DNA of 12,456 nucleotides, taken from assembly GCA_001800015.1 (NCBI GenBank), contig MGUO01000271.1, forward strand, positions 7,893 to 20,348, read 5' to 3'. The DNA comes from Elusimicrobia bacterium RIFCSPHIGHO2_02_FULL_57_9. Lineage in GTDB: Bacteria > Elusimicrobiota > Elusimicrobia > UBA1565 > UBA9628. This document shows, piece after piece, positions 6,775 through 12,456 of this stretch (position 1 is the stretch's first letter; the number at the start of each line of letters is the position of its first letter). A model generated the notes under the pieces. That model saw only the letters and a program-made list of their open reading frames with translations, did no database searches and was not told the DNA's origin. The position numbers and the translations under genes were made by a program.

Positions 6775-7550
6775 CAAGAGATAATCATGTCGGCGATTCT
6801 GTGCTCATAGCGGCGCATCAGAAAAAGTCCCGCGCCCAGGCAAAGGGCGCTTAATCCCGCCAGCAGCCAGCAAATTTTTGGGTCGGGGAAAAGGCCGCTG
6901 ATGAGGCAGTCCCGTATGCCGTTGATGATCATGGTCAAGGGGCTTGCGGACAAAAGGGCTTTGTTCCGATCGCTGAGAATGTTCAATGGGTAGAACACGG
7001 GGGTCAGATAGAAAAGCGCGGTGGAAATCACATCCCAGATACGTTCCATGTCGTGAAACTGGGCGGCTAGGATGGCTAAAAGCAAGGAAACCCCCATTGT
7101 GATGGATAGGAGAAATAGCGCCCAAAGCGGCAGCAGAGTCCAGGCCCAATTCGGTTTGACGCCCCAAAGCCACAGCAAGGGAACAAGCACGGCGATTTCA
7201 AGGGCCGTGGATACAAAGACGGCGGCCACCGTTGAAAAGACCATGATCTCCCGCGGAAATTTATAGTTGCGCATCAGCAGCGCCCGCCGCTTGAAAGTGG
7301 CCAGGCCGAGGCAGGTCGCCTTATGGAAGAAATTCCAGAACAGCAGCCCGATGATAAGATAGGCCGCGTATTGGTCGATGAAGTGGCCCAGCCATTTAAT
7401 GAAAAGTATATAAAGCACGATGAATATAAGAGCCGGGTGAAGCAGGGTCCAAAGAAATCCGAGCAAAGTACCCTGATCCCGCAGTTTGAATTCAACGCGA
7501 GTCATGTTCCAAAAAAGATTCCAGTAAGGGAAATAGTCCTTTTTTCCCAT
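6774..7550 (-). CDS. ABC-2 type exporter permease (Wzm-like)
   Basis: This 258-residue integral membrane protein belongs to the ABC-2 permease family that, with Wzt-type ATPases, exports undecaprenyl-linked or other lipid-linked glycans, teichoic acids and similar envelope molecules across the inner membrane. It shows the amphipathic N-terminal elbow (NLFWNMTRVEFKLRDQGTLLGFLWTLLHP), about six hydrophobic segments, the PREIMVFSTV loop typical of the family, and a C-terminal basic tail (MRRYEHRIADMIIS). Length is normal. The ATG lies two bases after the stop of the amidase fragment (TGATCATG), with no good ribosome binding site, so it relies on translational coupling. Its own TGA overlaps the ATPase ATG. 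Together with the 6774 gene it forms the exporter of this operon. The cargo is not shown by the sequence. Confidence 0.85.
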   Translation of the reverse strand: MGKKDYFPYWNLFWNMTRVEFKLRDQGTLLGFLWTLLHPALIFIVLYILFIKWLGHFIDQYAAYLIIGLLFWNFFHKATCLGLATFKRRALLMRNYKFPREIMVFSTVAAVFVSTALEIAVLVPLLWLWGVKPNWAWTLLPLWALFLLSITMGVSLLLAILAAQFHDMERIWDVISTALFYLTPVFYPLNILSDRNKALLSASPLTMIINGIRDCLISGLFPDPKICWLLAGLSALCLGAGLFLMRRYEHRIADMIIS

Positions 7551-7552
7551 GA

Positions 7553-8083
7553 TCAGAAGTTCAGCGCGTTTTCCGGGACGTTCGGCCGCTCGGCCAGAAC
7601 CGGTCGGCGTTGCGCCCAGGGGCGCGCCGTCTCCAGTTGCGCGGCCAAACGAAAGAGAGTCGCCTCATCACCGCAGCGGCCCGTGCAATGGGAGCCTATG
7701 GGGAGGCCTTCTTCATTCCAGAAAAGCGGAACGGACATGGAAGGCCGGCCGGCGACGCTTGGGATCATGGTAAAAGGGGAGAAGCCCCGGGTTTCTTTAA
7801 GCATCTCTAGAGGCCGGCCGGCTTCCGGTTGGAAGCTGCCGATAGGAACAGGCGGCCGGGTTATGGCCGGCGTCAGCCAAATATCATAACGGATAAAAAA
7901 CTGCGCAAGCTCCCGAGAGAATTTTTGCAGATCTTGCCAAGCCAGCAGGTAGTCGGTCGCTTTAATCTTGAGGCCCAGCTCATAGAGAGCCCAGGTCAGC
8001 GGCTCGAAGTCTTCAGGACGCGGCTTTCGTTGAATGCGCCGGGCCCAATCCTCGATTTGCCAGGCGCCGCAAAAGCCGGACAT
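7553..8083 (-). CDS. Amidase C-terminal module (truncated paralogue)
   Basis: This uninterrupted 176-codon frame equals the C-terminal third of an amidase-signature protein. From residue 7 to 161 (AWQIEDWARRI to PWAQRRP) it aligns without gaps to the complete amidase at 8930-10366, with 101 of 155 residues identical by my count. It lacks the catalytic Lys and both active serines, which lie in the missing N-terminal part, so it cannot be an active amidase alone. The ATG directly follows the TAG of the oxygenase gene with no gap, and the TGA lies two bases before the permease ATG. It may be a deletion remnant, or a silent C-terminal cassette that becomes joined to the amidase N-terminus by inversion (see the inverted repeats). 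The absence of internal stops or frameshifts argues for selection or a recent event. Confidence 0.7.
   Translation of the reverse strand: MSGFCGAWQIEDWARRIQRKPRPEDFEPLTWALYELGLKIKATDYLLAWQDLQKFSRELAQFFIRYDIWLTPAITRPPVPIGSFQPEAGRPLEMLKETRGFSPFTMIPSVAGRPSMSVPLFWNEEGLPIGSHCTGRCGDEATLFRLAAQLETARPWAQRRPVLAERPNVPENALNF
7601..8067 (-). repeat. Inverted duplication, left copy (amidase C-terminus)
   Basis: On the - strand this 467-base segment encodes the same amidase region as 9876-10342 on the + strand. The two are equal in length with no insertions or deletions, and encoded proteins are about 65% identical. DNA identity falls to roughly 64% in the 53 bases just after the inner 34 bases, which are 33/34 identical. 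Confidence 0.8.
8034..8067 (-). repeat. 34-nt inverted repeat, left arm
   Basis: Read on the - strand, these 34 bases (starting GCGCCTGGCAAATCGA and ending GGCGCAT) match 9876-9909 on the + strand except for one base at position 17 (G here, T there). Homology begins abruptly at the first base and drops sharply after the last. The arm itself has imperfect dyad ends (GCGCCTGGC / GCCCGGCGC). It encodes AWQIEDWARRI in the amidase fragment. Confidence 0.85.
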
Positions 8084-8887
8084 CTAGGCAGGCCTGAGGG
8101 CAACCGGTATTTTTTCCAGGCTTGCCATGGCGGGTCGATTCCATATTCCATTGACAAAAACCACCCCGCGCCAATAGTCCACGGCGTCGGCCCCGTGAAA
8201 CATTTCAGCCTCGTTCAAAAAAAAAACGCGGTTTTGAGAGTTGTAATGATACTTCCGGCCCTGAAGAATGAAAAAGGGAAGGCCCGGCTCATCCGCTCGT
8301 TCAGAGAACGGAATTTTCATGGACAAATACAAATTCTCTTCATGCCTGATATTCTCAAATGGCTTGGGCTCTTCCAGCCAGGGCAGGGCCATATACCTGA
8401 GGCGCCGGCGGCCCCAGGCATAGCTGGACTCCGATTCCAGATTATCGTAAACGCTGCCGCAAATTAAGTCGCGGTGCGCCGGCAGCTTTTTTCCGGGAAT
8501 TTGAAGATCCACCTTCACGCGTGTCAGTTTGCGAAAAAGGCCGCCAAGCGGCGTCAGAATACGCCGCACTATGGTGGAAGCCTCGCATTCCACCCATTCC
8601 CACTCTAAGTTTGGATCCAGCCTTGAAAAATAAGCCCAGTTATCAAAATCGGCATACGGGCGATTTAAAAAATAATTCAAGACCGGCGCTGGCAAGCTTT
8701 GGCGCGCGGGAAGGGTCAAGCTTTTCCACCGCCAGAAAGGCTCGATGTCCTTGCGAAAAGATCCGCTGGACAACTCCCCGCCGGTCCGGATATCATGGAT
8801 TAACCGAGCTTGGTCTTTATCAGCGACTACTTGCTCAACCGAGAAAATATATCGACTGTCGATGGTAAAGCCCGGGGGAAACGGCAT
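8084..8887 (-). CDS. 2OG-Fe(II) dioxygenase-like protein
   Basis: This 267-residue cytosolic protein has the jelly-roll dioxygenase signature: His138 and Asp140 in LPAHRDLI, His231 in EMFHGADAV, and Arg240 nine residues later in DYWRGVVFVNG, which would bind the 2-oxoglutarate carboxylate. This fits aspartyl/asparaginyl-hydroxylase-like or similar 2OG oxygenases that hydroxylate amino acids, peptides or small molecules using O2 and 2-oxoglutarate. The substrate is unknown. ATG 8887 is chosen because AGAGG (8900-8896) sits eight bases upstream; ATG 8893 is too close to that site, and a longer frame to 8965 would cross the divergent amidase start. It is the first gene of the - strand operon. 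Its TAG abuts the ATG of the amidase fragment. Assignment rests on motifs and order, not on overall similarity. Confidence 0.6.
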   Translation of the reverse strand: MPFPPGFTIDSRYIFSVEQVVADKDQARLIHDIRTGGELSSGSFRKDIEPFWRWKSLTLPARQSLPAPVLNYFLNRPYADFDNWAYFSRLDPNLEWEWVECEASTIVRRILTPLGGLFRKLTRVKVDLQIPGKKLPAHRDLICGSVYDNLESESSYAWGRRRLRYMALPWLEEPKPFENIRHEENLYLSMKIPFSERADEPGLPFFILQGRKYHYNSQNRVFFLNEAEMFHGADAVDYWRGVVFVNGIWNRPAMASLEKIPVALRPA

Positions 8888-8895
8888 TTTCATAT

Positions 8896-8900
8896 CCTCT
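8896..8900 (-). promoter_or_regulatory. Ribosome binding site deciding the oxygenase start
   Basis: AGAGG on the - strand stands eight bases before ATG 8887 and only two before ATG 8893. Spacing favours 8887. Confidence 0.55.
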
Positions 8901-8912
8901 GGTGTTGAATGC

Positions 8913-8921
8913 TGGTATAAT
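8913..8921 (+). promoter_or_regulatory. Extended -10 promoter, probably bidirectional
   Basis: TGGTATAAT is a perfect extended -10 (TGnTATAAT, hexamer 8916-8921). A transcript would begin about seven bases later, at 8927-8930, on or next to the amidase ATG at 8930. There is no Shine-Dalgarno sequence before that ATG, so the mRNA is predicted to be leaderless. The core GTATAATAC (8915-8923) is symmetric except for its centre, and gives TATTAT on the - strand (8922-8917), a -10 for the divergent oxygenase operon. Neither direction has a clear -35. Confidence 0.6.
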
Positions 8922-8929
8922 ACAAAATC

Positions 8930-10366
8930 ATGGATGACATTGGGTGGCTGGATGCCACGGCCCAAGCTGAACTCGTGCGCCGCAAGGAAATCTCGCCTAT
9001 TGAATTAATTGACTCGGCTATTAAGCGGATCAAACGCCAGAATCCCGTTCTTAATGCCGTTATTACCCCCCTCTACGAGCAAGCCCGCAAAGCGGCGGCC
9101 GCGCCCTTGCCCAATGGCCCCTTGGCCGGTGTGCCCTTCCTCCTTAAAGATCTCATGACCGAGTATGCCGGTGCTCCCCTAACCGCGGGCTCCGCCTTTC
9201 TCTCCAACCGCTACATCCCTGACCGAGACTGCGAATTGGTCAAACGCTACAAGCGCGCCGGCCTTATCATCGTGGGAAAGGCCAATACCTCGGAATTCGG
9301 CGTTCTTCCCACCACCGAACCGAGGCACTTCGGTCCTACCCGCAATCCTTGGGATCTGGAAAAAACCGCGGGAGGTTCCAGCGGCGGCTCCTCGGCGGCT
9401 GTGGCGGCGGGCTTGGTGCCGGCGGCCCACGCCAATGACGGCGGCGGTTCGATTCGGATCGCGGCCTCCTGCTGCGGCCTTTTTGGGCTTAATCCCACCC
9501 GGGCCCGGACTCCCTTGGGGCCGCAATACGGCAGCTTTGCCGGAGGCCTGGCCGGAGAACACGCCATAACCCGTTCCGTGCGCGACAGCGCGGCCCTGCT
9601 TGACGCCGCGGCCGGCCCGGACCTGGGCGATCCTTACTGGGCTCCTCCCCCCAAACGTGATTTTATGGATGAACTGGGTGAACCCCCCGGCTCCCTGCGC
9701 ATCGCTTTTTCCACCGGATCCCAAAACGGATTGGCCATGCACCCGGACTGCCTACGCGCGGTCAAGGATGCTGCCTCCCTTTGCGCCCAACTCGGCCATC
9801 AAGTCGGCGAGGCCGCCCCAAAATTCGATGGTCCTTGGCTGGTCGAAAGGTTCAAGGTTTTAAGATCCGTGGAATGCGCCTGGCAAATCGATGATTGGGC
9901 CCGGCGCATCGGCAGAACGCCTCAGCCGGATTATTTCGAGCCTGTCACCTGGGCTTTTTATGAATTGGGGCGCCGCACGAGCGCCTCGGCTTACCTGCTT
10001 GCCTGGGAGGATCTGCAAAGGATGGCGCGCGATCTCGCCGGCTTTTTTACAGAGTACGATATCTATTTGACTCCCCCCCTGGCCGAGCCCCCCGTTCCAA
10101 TTGGAACATTCAGCGCTTTGGCTAAAAATCCCCTGGAGGCTGTTGATCGCATCAGAAAATTCGCCCCATTCACCATGACCTCCAGCGTCACGGGCCAGCC
10201 CTCCATGTCCATGCCGCTTTTCTGGACTGAGCGCCAGCTGCCCATAGGCGTGCTTTTCACCGGCCGGTTCGGCGATGAGGCGACTCTCTTGCGCCTGGCG
10301 GCGCAATTGGAATCAGCGCGTCCTTGGGCGCAGCGCAGGCCGGAGCGCTGCGCGGCGCCATTGTGA
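8930..10366 (+). CDS. Amidase-signature family hydrolase
   Basis: This complete 478-residue amidase has the Ser-cisSer-Lys triad in place: Lys73 in PFLLKDL, Ser150 in AGGSSGGSSAAVAAG (147-161), and nucleophile Ser174 in NDGGGSIRIAAS (170-180). The 24-residue spacing between the two serines is the usual one. Such enzymes hydrolyse C-N amide bonds. The form DGGGSIR...CGLFGLNPTRAR and the C-terminal block PSMSMPLFW...LPIGVLFTGRFGDEATLLRLAAQLE resemble cyclic-amide and general amidases rather than GatA, and no GatB/GatC is nearby. It is cytosolic, with no signal peptide. Start ATG 8930 has no ribosome binding site and lies at the predicted transcript start. Bases 9361-9420 and 9601-9660 are about 72% G+C by count, above the neighbours. 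A second copy of its C-terminus lies inverted at 7553-8083. Confidence 0.9.
   Translation: MDDIGWLDATAQAELVRRKEISPIELIDSAIKRIKRQNPVLNAVITPLYEQARKAAAAPLPNGPLAGVPFLLKDLMTEYAGAPLTAGSAFLSNRYIPDRDCELVKRYKRAGLIIVGKANTSEFGVLPTTEPRHFGPTRNPWDLEKTAGGSSGGSSAAVAAGLVPAAHANDGGGSIRIAASCCGLFGLNPTRARTPLGPQYGSFAGGLAGEHAITRSVRDSAALLDAAAGPDLGDPYWAPPPKRDFMDELGEPPGSLRIAFSTGSQNGLAMHPDCLRAVKDAASLCAQLGHQVGEAAPKFDGPWLVERFKVLRSVECAWQIDDWARRIGRTPQPDYFEPVTWAFYELGRRTSASAYLLAWEDLQRMARDLAGFFTEYDIYLTPPLAEPPVPIGTFSALAKNPLEAVDRIRKFAPFTMTSSVTGQPSMSMPLFWTERQLPIGVLFTGRFGDEATLLRLAAQLESARPWAQRRPERCAAPL
9876..9909 (+). repeat. 34-nt inverted repeat, right arm
   Basis: Partner of 8034-8067, identical at 33 of 34 positions. It begins at the second base of codon 316 of the amidase. 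The left arm begins at the second base of codon 6 of the fragment, so exchange between the arms keeps the reading frame. Confidence 0.85.
9876..10342 (+). repeat. Inverted duplication, right copy (amidase C-terminus)
   Basis: Codes for amidase residues 316-471, from the AWQIDDWARRI block to PWAQRRP. It corresponds without gaps to 7601-8067 on the other strand. Sequence outside the copies, past PWAQRRP and before the 34-base edge, is unrelated. Confidence 0.8.
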
Positions 10367-10780
10367 CGGCGCTTTGCGACTCTGAGACATCCGGAACACG
10401 GGAAGGGCCGCTGGTATTTAACCGGGGACAGGGCCTATCAAGACCGCCGGGGAAACTACCATTATCTAGGACGCCTGGACCGGCAAATTAAGGTCTTAGG
10501 CAACCGGATAGAGCTGGAGGGGCTGGAAGCCCATCTGCGCCGCATCGCCGGGACCGACTCGGTGGCCGCTTTAGCGTGGCCTAAATACGAGGGAAGCGCC
10601 AAGGGGGTCGTGGCTTTTATCGCCGGAGCCAAGGGAAAGTCCCCGCAGATCGTCAGGAGGCTCATGCAACAACTTCCTCCGCCCCTGGTCCCGCACAAAA
10701 TCCTGTTTTTAGACCAATTGCCGCTGAATTCAAACGGGAAAGTGGATTACCAGGCCCTTCAAGCCCGGTTGGAAAACTAG
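10367..10780 (+). pseudogene. C-terminal remnant of an amino-acid adenylation (AMP-binding) domain
   Basis: Directly after the amidase TGA, and in the same frame, 137 codons encode the end of an adenylation domain. It contains A7-like GRWYLTGDRA, A8-like YLGRLDRQIKVLGNRIE, and A10-like PLNSNGKVDY with the catalytic lysine. Such domains (NRPS A domains, DltA-type ligases) activate an amino acid as its adenylate and load it on a carrier protein. The large N-terminal subdomain that binds the amino acid and ATP is absent, and no start codon or ribosome binding site precedes the preserved motifs, although GTG 10562 could start a shorter product. No stop or frameshift interrupts the motifs, so truncation may be recent. 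It may be the scar of a deletion that joined the amidase 3' end to an A-domain gene. The TAG shares CTAG with the stop of the convergent synthetase gene. Confidence 0.75.
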
Positions 10781-12456
10781 CGGGGCCTGGCGCTATTCTG
10801 CAACTGCTCCCAACTGGGCGTCCGTCTGCCCAAAGGCGCTTCCATGAACATCCTATGCCAAAACCCCAAGGCGATAAAATTGCCGCGCTTATAGGTATTC
10901 CATTTAATGAAACGTTCGTTGTTTTCGTAAAAGGGCGGCAGTATTCCTGAGGACAGGGTGCGCTGGGCGATGATATCGTTCTCACTCTTAATCCAGTTGA
11001 CGGGAGCGCTTGCCTGTATCCAGATCTTGGGGCGATAAAGCACCTCGGGGGGAAGAATCCCGCGCATGATCTCAAGAAGCAGATCCTTGCCGGGCTGCAA
11101 GCGGCGGCGCGCGCTCCAGGGAGAAGGCTTGGGGCGATGCGGGAAGTGGGTCAAGGCCAGACAGGATGGGAAAAAGGCGGGGGAAACCTTCAAGACCCCC
11201 AGTTCCCGATAAAATGCTTCGGTACGGCTTATGTCGATAGAGGAGCTTAAATGGGCAAAACTCAGGTGCTGAAGCTGGCGGGACAAAGGCAGATGGCGGA
11301 TTTCGTTCATGGCTTGACGCATCCTGGGCGAGGCGACAATTTGCCTGGCCGCCTCACCCACGCCCGGCGGAAAAAAAGGCCCGACATCCCTGATTATCCC
11401 ATGGTGATGCAGCGCGCCTAAAATCATGAGATAAAGATGGCGATAAGGCGGCGGAAAGCCGGGATGCACGAAATCAAGAAAGTCCAGACAGTGCTCATCG
11501 GGATATTTCCGGTTCAAGTTCCAGTAACGCAGGGTCTGCTGGGGCCAAGGGATACGAGGCAGGATTTGCGCCAAGTCCTCAAACCAGGCCATGCGGCTGC
11601 CGACCCCGTCGCCGGTCAGGAATTTAGAGAACTCCTGTTCGCGAAAGACGCGCGCAAGCTGGGACGGGTAGGGTTTTATGCGATTGATGAAATCCTCCGA
11701 ACGCCAAAGCATCTCAAGTCCGCCGTCCAGATGTTGCTGCTGGGTGATCTTGAATACATGATGCTTTTTAATGCCCAGATGGCGGCAGACAAGCCGCGCA
11801 TAATCGGTTTCCGGAATATAATCAGGGCTGTCGAACTCATAGGTAAAGGCATGCACATTTTCCGCCCCCGCAGTTTCAACAGCCAGGGCAGCGATCGCCG
11901 AGGAATCGATCCCCCCGGAAAGCGCCACGGCCACCCGTTGGTCTTTCCCGATCGCCGCCCGCACCGCCCGGCGCAGGGATATGCCAAGCTGCTGGGCAAG
12001 ATCTTGGGGATGGCCCAGCGCCCCTTGGAGCAAATCACCCCAATGCCAAAGATGATCAAGGCCGCCCGGTGAAGCCTCAAGGCGATAGCCGGGTAAGACT
12101 TCATTGATGCCGGCCCATAGGGTTTCATTGCCCCAGTGGCTCAGCCCGCACAAGGCGCGCTCCGCCCCAATTTCCTGGTTGAGCCTGCGGCCTATGGCGC
12201 CATGAGCCGACAAACATTTGGCCGAAGCGGAAAAGAGCAGCAAATCCTCGATCCGCGCATAGTAAAGGCGCAGGCCTCCGGTTGGATCGCGAAACAAATC
12301 CAGGCGCAAGGATTTCGTATCGGCCCAGACTAAAACATAATGCCCGTCAAAACGCAGATCCCAGCCCGGTTCCCGCTTTTTCTTATTAAGAACTTGGGTC
12401 AGGTCCTGGGGGCCCTCCTCGCCGAAGGCGATAAATCCCTCCAGGGCCAGGCAGGC
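10777..12456 (-). CDS. Asparagine-synthetase-like ATP-dependent amidotransferase (5' partial)
   Basis: The frame is open to the window edge, so the start and the N-terminal catalytic Cys are not seen; 559 codons are present. The first ~75 residues look like the end of a class II glutaminase domain (DGHYVLVWADTKSLRL, then FRDPTGGLRLYYA). The synthetase domain follows with the ATP pyrophosphatase loop ALSGGIDSSA (SGGIDSS at 11899-11919) and HAFTYEFDSPDYIPETDYAR. Family members use glutamine nitrogen and ATP to turn a carboxylate into an amide; relatives form lactams or macrolactams. The block that is normally SGDGGDE-like reads LTGDGVGSRMAW here (codons near 11616), without the usual acidic residue, so the acceptor may not be aspartate. 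Length is near normal for the family. It converges on the adenylation remnant and may belong to the same pathway (inference). Confidence 0.8.
   Translation of the reverse strand, partial: ACLALEGFIAFGEEGPQDLTQVLNKKKREPGWDLRFDGHYVLVWADTKSLRLDLFRDPTGGLRLYYARIEDLLLFSASAKCLSAHGAIGRRLNQEIGAERALCGLSHWGNETLWAGINEVLPGYRLEASPGGLDHLWHWGDLLQGALGHPQDLAQQLGISLRRAVRAAIGKDQRVAVALSGGIDSSAIAALAVETAGAENVHAFTYEFDSPDYIPETDYARLVCRHLGIKKHHVFKITQQQHLDGGLEMLWRSEDFINRIKPYPSQLARVFREQEFSKFLTGDGVGSRMAWFEDLAQILPRIPWPQQTLRYWNLNRKYPDEHCLDFLDFVHPGFPPPYRHLYLMILGALHHHGIIRDVGPFFPPGVGEAARQIVASPRMRQAMNEIRHLPLSRQLQHLSFAHLSSSIDISRTEAFYRELGVLKVSPAFFPSCLALTHFPHRPKPSPWSARRRLQPGKDLLLEIMRGILPPEVLYRPKIWIQASAPVNWIKSENDIIAQRTLSSGILPPFYENNERFIKWNTYKRGNFIALGFWHRMFMEAPLGRRTPSWEQLQNSARPR

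Noticed and set aside
7323..7889. + strand frame across the permease and amidase fragment
   Set aside because: It crosses two well-supported genes on the other strand and its product resembles no domain.
8034..8067. Assembly artefact as the source of the inverted copies
   Set aside because: The two 467-base copies differ at many positions and the 34-base match is broken in its centre, so exact shared stretches are only 16-17 bases. A misjoin by short overlap is unlikely, though not excluded.
8905..8910. TTGAAT as the -35 of the amidase promoter
   Set aside because: It is only five bases from TATAAT; a -35 needs about 17. The extended -10 explains the promoter without it.
8888..8965. N-terminal extension of the oxygenase to 8965
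   Set aside because: It would overlap the amidase start and cross the promoter. AGAGG with eight-base spacing supports ATG 8887.
9179..9742. Long - strand frame inside the amidase
   Set aside because: It is a by-product of G+C-rich codon use in the amidase. The product is Gly/Arg-rich and has no start signal.
10364..10366. Recoded TGA giving an amidase-adenylation fusion protein
   Set aside because: Other genes in the window end normally with TGA (ATPase, HDO, permease), and the amidase has its natural length. No structure suggesting readthrough was seen.

Overview
The window carries dense, bacterial, roughly 55% G+C coding sequence (my estimate from sampled lines). Cleavable signal sequences, a Wzm/Wzt-type ABC-2 exporter and a DltB/AlgI-type membrane O-acyltransferase relative suggest an envelope-bearing, probably Gram-negative bacterium. 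I cannot name the lineage from sequence alone. No rRNA, tRNA, CRISPR array, transposase or integrase was seen.

Layout. (1) 36-3322, + strand: a small exported protein, an unrecognised cytosolic helical protein, a membrane-anchored TPR-like protein and an MBOAT-family membrane protein that appears to lack the catalytic histidine. (2) 3319-8887, - strand: six tightly coupled reading frames. In transcription order they are a 2OG-Fe(II) dioxygenase-like protein, a C-terminal amidase module, an ABC-2 permease, an ABC ATPase fused to a degenerate RfbH/DegT-type PLP fold, a heme-oxygenase-like diiron oxidase (HDO) and a secreted degenerate bicupin. Junctions overlap by up to 11 nt or are separated by at most 2 nt. 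(3) 8930-10366, + strand: a complete amidase-signature enzyme, divergent from the oxygenase, expressed from an extended -10 element that would give a leaderless mRNA. (4) 10367-10780: the C-terminal remnant of an amino-acid adenylation (A) domain, in the same frame as the amidase after its TGA stop. (5) 10777-12456, - strand: an asparagine-synthetase-like protein that runs off the window.

Reading of the locus. Adenylation, amide formation (Asn synthetase-like), amide hydrolysis (amidase), two different iron oxygenases, a dedicated exporter and an acyltransferase-like membrane protein together look like a cryptic pathway that makes an amino-acid- or sugar-derived molecule and puts it on or outside the cell. 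That is inference; no single gene fixes the product.

Two structures stand out. First, the amidase C-terminal half exists twice in inverted orientation (7601-8067 and 9876-10342, same length with no gaps). The inner edges form a 34-nt inverted repeat with one mismatch, and recombination there would invert 8068-9875 and swap the amidase C-terminus in frame. Second, the exporter ATPase carries a PLP-enzyme fold without its cofactor residues, in the position where Wzt proteins carry a glycan-recognition domain.
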